From a bacterium BMS3Bbin02 (lineage in GTDB: Bacteria; Actinomycetota; Acidimicrobiia; Spongiisociales; UBA5794), in assembly GCA_002898115.1 (NCBI GenBank), contig BDTL01000066.1, positions 1 to 6,819 on the forward strand: a stretch of DNA of 6,819 nucleotides, given 5' to 3'. A program made the position numbers and the translations under genes. Below are positions 5,382 to 6,819 of the stretch, one piece after another. The notes beneath the pieces were generated by a model. It did not search any database. It was not told the origin of the DNA and saw only the letters and a list, made by a program, of their open reading frames with translations. Positions within the stretch are counted from its first letter, which is position 1, and each line of letters opens with the position of its first letter.

Positions 5382-6819
5382 ATGGCCGGACGTCACCTCT
5401 CGTTTCTTCATGGGATCCCCGTCGACAAGGTCGCCGGTGTCGGTCCGGCTGCCATGAAGAAGCTTGCTTCTGCGGGCGTCCACAGCGTTGCAGATCTTCT
5501 GCTCCATGTCCCGCGCCGGTACCTTGATCGGTCACAGCTCTTTGACCTTGCGGCCGTACCACTCGGCGAGGAGGTCACCGTCGGTGGCACCATCTTGTCG
5601 GTGCAGCAGCGGAGAATCTCGAGGGGTCGGGTGATGACGACCGCCACAATCGGAGATGACACGACCGTGATGTCCGTCGTGTGGTTTAACCCATACATCA
5701 AGATCAAGGAGGGCGAGGAGCTGCTGTTGTCAGGAACGGTTGAGAGGTTCCGCGGGCGCCTTCAGATGAAGAGTCCCGACATTGATCGTCTTGAGAATGA
5801 TGATTCGCTGGTCACCGGTCGGGTTGTCCCGGTGCATCCGAGCCTGGCGGGGTTGACCCCGTACAAGCTCAGGGCGGCTATCTCGAACGCACTGGCGCGG
5901 TCCCAGCCGATCGGGGAGGTACTTCCTGAAGACCTGCTTGACCGTCTCGATCTCATGGACCGTGCAACGGCGTTCCAGAACATTCATTTTCCCACCGCGG
6001 TCGAGCACGCATATACCGCGCGGCGCCGTTTGGTTTTTGACGAGTTGTTCCGGTTGGAACTCTCACTTGCACTGCGCAAACATGCCCAGCAGACCTCAGC
6101 CACCGGTGTCCGGCATGACTCGACCGGTACGACCGTTGATGCGTTCACCGGCGTTTTGCCCTACACCCTCACGGGAGCCCAGGAACGGTCGATCACTGAG
6201 ATTCAAACGGACATGGTGGCTCCCCATCCGATGCATCGCCTGCTCCAAGGTGAGGTCGGGTCCGGTAAGACGGTCGTTGCCGTGGCGGCGCTGCTCACCG
6301 CGGTGCAGGGCGGCTATCAGGGGGCCGTGATGGCGCCGACAGAGGTCCTTGCGGAGCAGCACTTCTTCGGCACGGTTGATCTCCTTGAGGATGCCGGCTT
6401 GAAACCACCGCTGTGCACACCGACGGGCGAAACCGGTACTGAGAGCCTCTTCGACAACGGTGCTGATGATTCGGTTGGCGGTGTTCGGGTTGCGCTGCTC
6501 ACTGGTAGCAGGGCGTACACCAACTTCGTGGACGGGAGTGCCAAACGTGCGGATGTCGTTGCCTGGATCGCCGATGGAACCGTTGACGTGGTTGTTGGCA
6601 CTCACGCGCTGATCCAGGATTCGCTGTCATTTGCGAACCTCGGTCTCGCGGTCGTTGATGAGCAGCATCGATTCGGGGTGTATCAGCGGGTGCAGCTGCG
6701 CGACAAGGCAGAGGGTTATGATCCGGACCTCCTCATCATGACTGCAACACCGATTCCCCGAACGCTCGCGATGACGTTGTACGGGGATCTCGATGTTTCG
6801 GTGCTCGACGAGATGCCTC
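5382..6819 (+). CDS. recG: ATP-dependent DNA helicase RecG, 3' end outside the window
   Basis: The window holds the first 479 residues of a protein normally about 700 long. RecG reverses stalled replication forks and unwinds branched DNA. The wedge/OB region is at about 1-235 (VAGVGPAAMKKL at 17-28, VPRRYLD at 43-49, VVPVHPSLAGLTPYKLR at 148-164, IHFP at 201-204). The helicase domain begins LTGAQ (263-267), then Walker A GEVGSGKT (290-297), APTEVLAEQH, LLTGS, VVGTHALIQ, Walker B-type box DEQHRFG (426-432) and TATPIPRT (454-461). Glu replaces the more usual Asp in G(D)VGSGKT. About 26 extra residues (341-369) lie between EDAGL and VALLTGS, where most RecG proteins have a few. The frame stays open to the window edge, so the gene is cut by the window and not damaged. 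The second RecA-like domain lies outside. Confidence 0.97.
   Translation, partial: MAGRHLSFLHGIPVDKVAGVGPAAMKKLASAGVHSVADLLLHVPRRYLDRSQLFDLAAVPLGEEVTVGGTILSVQQRRISRGRVMTTATIGDDTTVMSVVWFNPYIKIKEGEELLLSGTVERFRGRLQMKSPDIDRLENDDSLVTGRVVPVHPSLAGLTPYKLRAAISNALARSQPIGEVLPEDLLDRLDLMDRATAFQNIHFPTAVEHAYTARRRLVFDELFRLELSLALRKHAQQTSATGVRHDSTGTTVDAFTGVLPYTLTGAQERSITEIQTDMVAPHPMHRLLQGEVGSGKTVVAVAALLTAVQGGYQGAVMAPTEVLAEQHFFGTVDLLEDAGLKPPLCTPTGETGTESLFDNGADDSVGGVRVALLTGSRAYTNFVDGSAKRADVVAWIADGTVDVVVGTHALIQDSLSFANLGLAVVDEQHRFGVYQRVQLRDKAEGYDPDLLIMTATPIPRTLAMTLYGDLDVSVLDEMP

Noticed and set aside
5289..5507. Upstream extension of rpmB in the same frame
   Set aside because: It would run through the recG start on the opposite strand. 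L28 begins at MAYRCDVCGK and has a strong ribosome binding site directly before that ATG.
6096..6605. 169-residue minus-strand ORF opposite recG
   Set aside because: It lies wholly inside the motif-complete RecG helicase region and shows no domain of its own.
1..6819. Mobile element, CRISPR array, phage or defence island
   Set aside because: I found no transposase, integrase, terminal inverted repeats, direct-repeat array, tRNA attachment site or defence protein. The genes are housekeeping with uniform composition.

Overview
This window is ordinary chromosomal DNA, roughly 60% G+C by eye. It most likely comes from an actinomycete-type bacterium. The four-cysteine L28, the stand-alone RAM-domain protein and the ddl ... 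rpmB ... recG neighbourhood all resemble Actinomycetota. Acidimicrobiia or a relative is my best guess, but the sequence alone cannot settle that. I see no insertion sequence, CRISPR array, tRNA, rRNA or phage gene.

Layout, left to right. Positions 1-509 hold no gene I can name, only a possible 47-residue lipoprotein on the minus strand (29-172) and a long untranslated or decayed stretch. At 510-1607 (+) is a lipoprotein with a Ser/Thr-rich tether and a seven-bladed beta-propeller. It converges on a large membrane histidine kinase (1669-3495, -) that has six membrane segments, a GAF domain and a complete HisKA/HATPase core, with no response regulator in view. The kinase starts head to head, with no gap, against D-alanine--D-alanine ligase ddl (3496-4521, +). 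ddl converges on a small RAM-domain (Lrp/AsnC effector-binding) protein (4580-4813, -). Next, also on the minus strand, are a degenerate cold-shock-domain protein (4885-5097) and rpmB (5100-5288), which form a two-gene unit read rpmB first. recG (5382 to the window end, +) diverges from rpmB and is cut off by the window edge after 479 codons.

The recognised genes are housekeeping: peptidoglycan precursor synthesis (ddl), ribosome structure (rpmB) and repair of stalled replication forks (recG). In other actinomycetes ddl, a RAM-domain protein, rpmB and recG also lie close together, usually with more genes between them. This looks like a compacted and partly inverted form of that block, with a sensor kinase and a propeller lipoprotein next to it.

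Expression signals fall into two classes. The lipoprotein, ddl and recG have no Shine-Dalgarno sequence but carry a -10-like hexamer 6-7 nt before the ATG, as expected for leaderless mRNAs. The RAM gene, rpmB and the cold-shock-like gene have clear Shine-Dalgarno sequences. I found no convincing new multi-gene system. The points most worth a second look are the cold-shock fold that has lost its nucleic-acid-binding aromatics and sits right behind rpmB, the zero-gap kinase/ddl junction, the leaderless pattern, and the histidine placed at the start of nearly every propeller blade.
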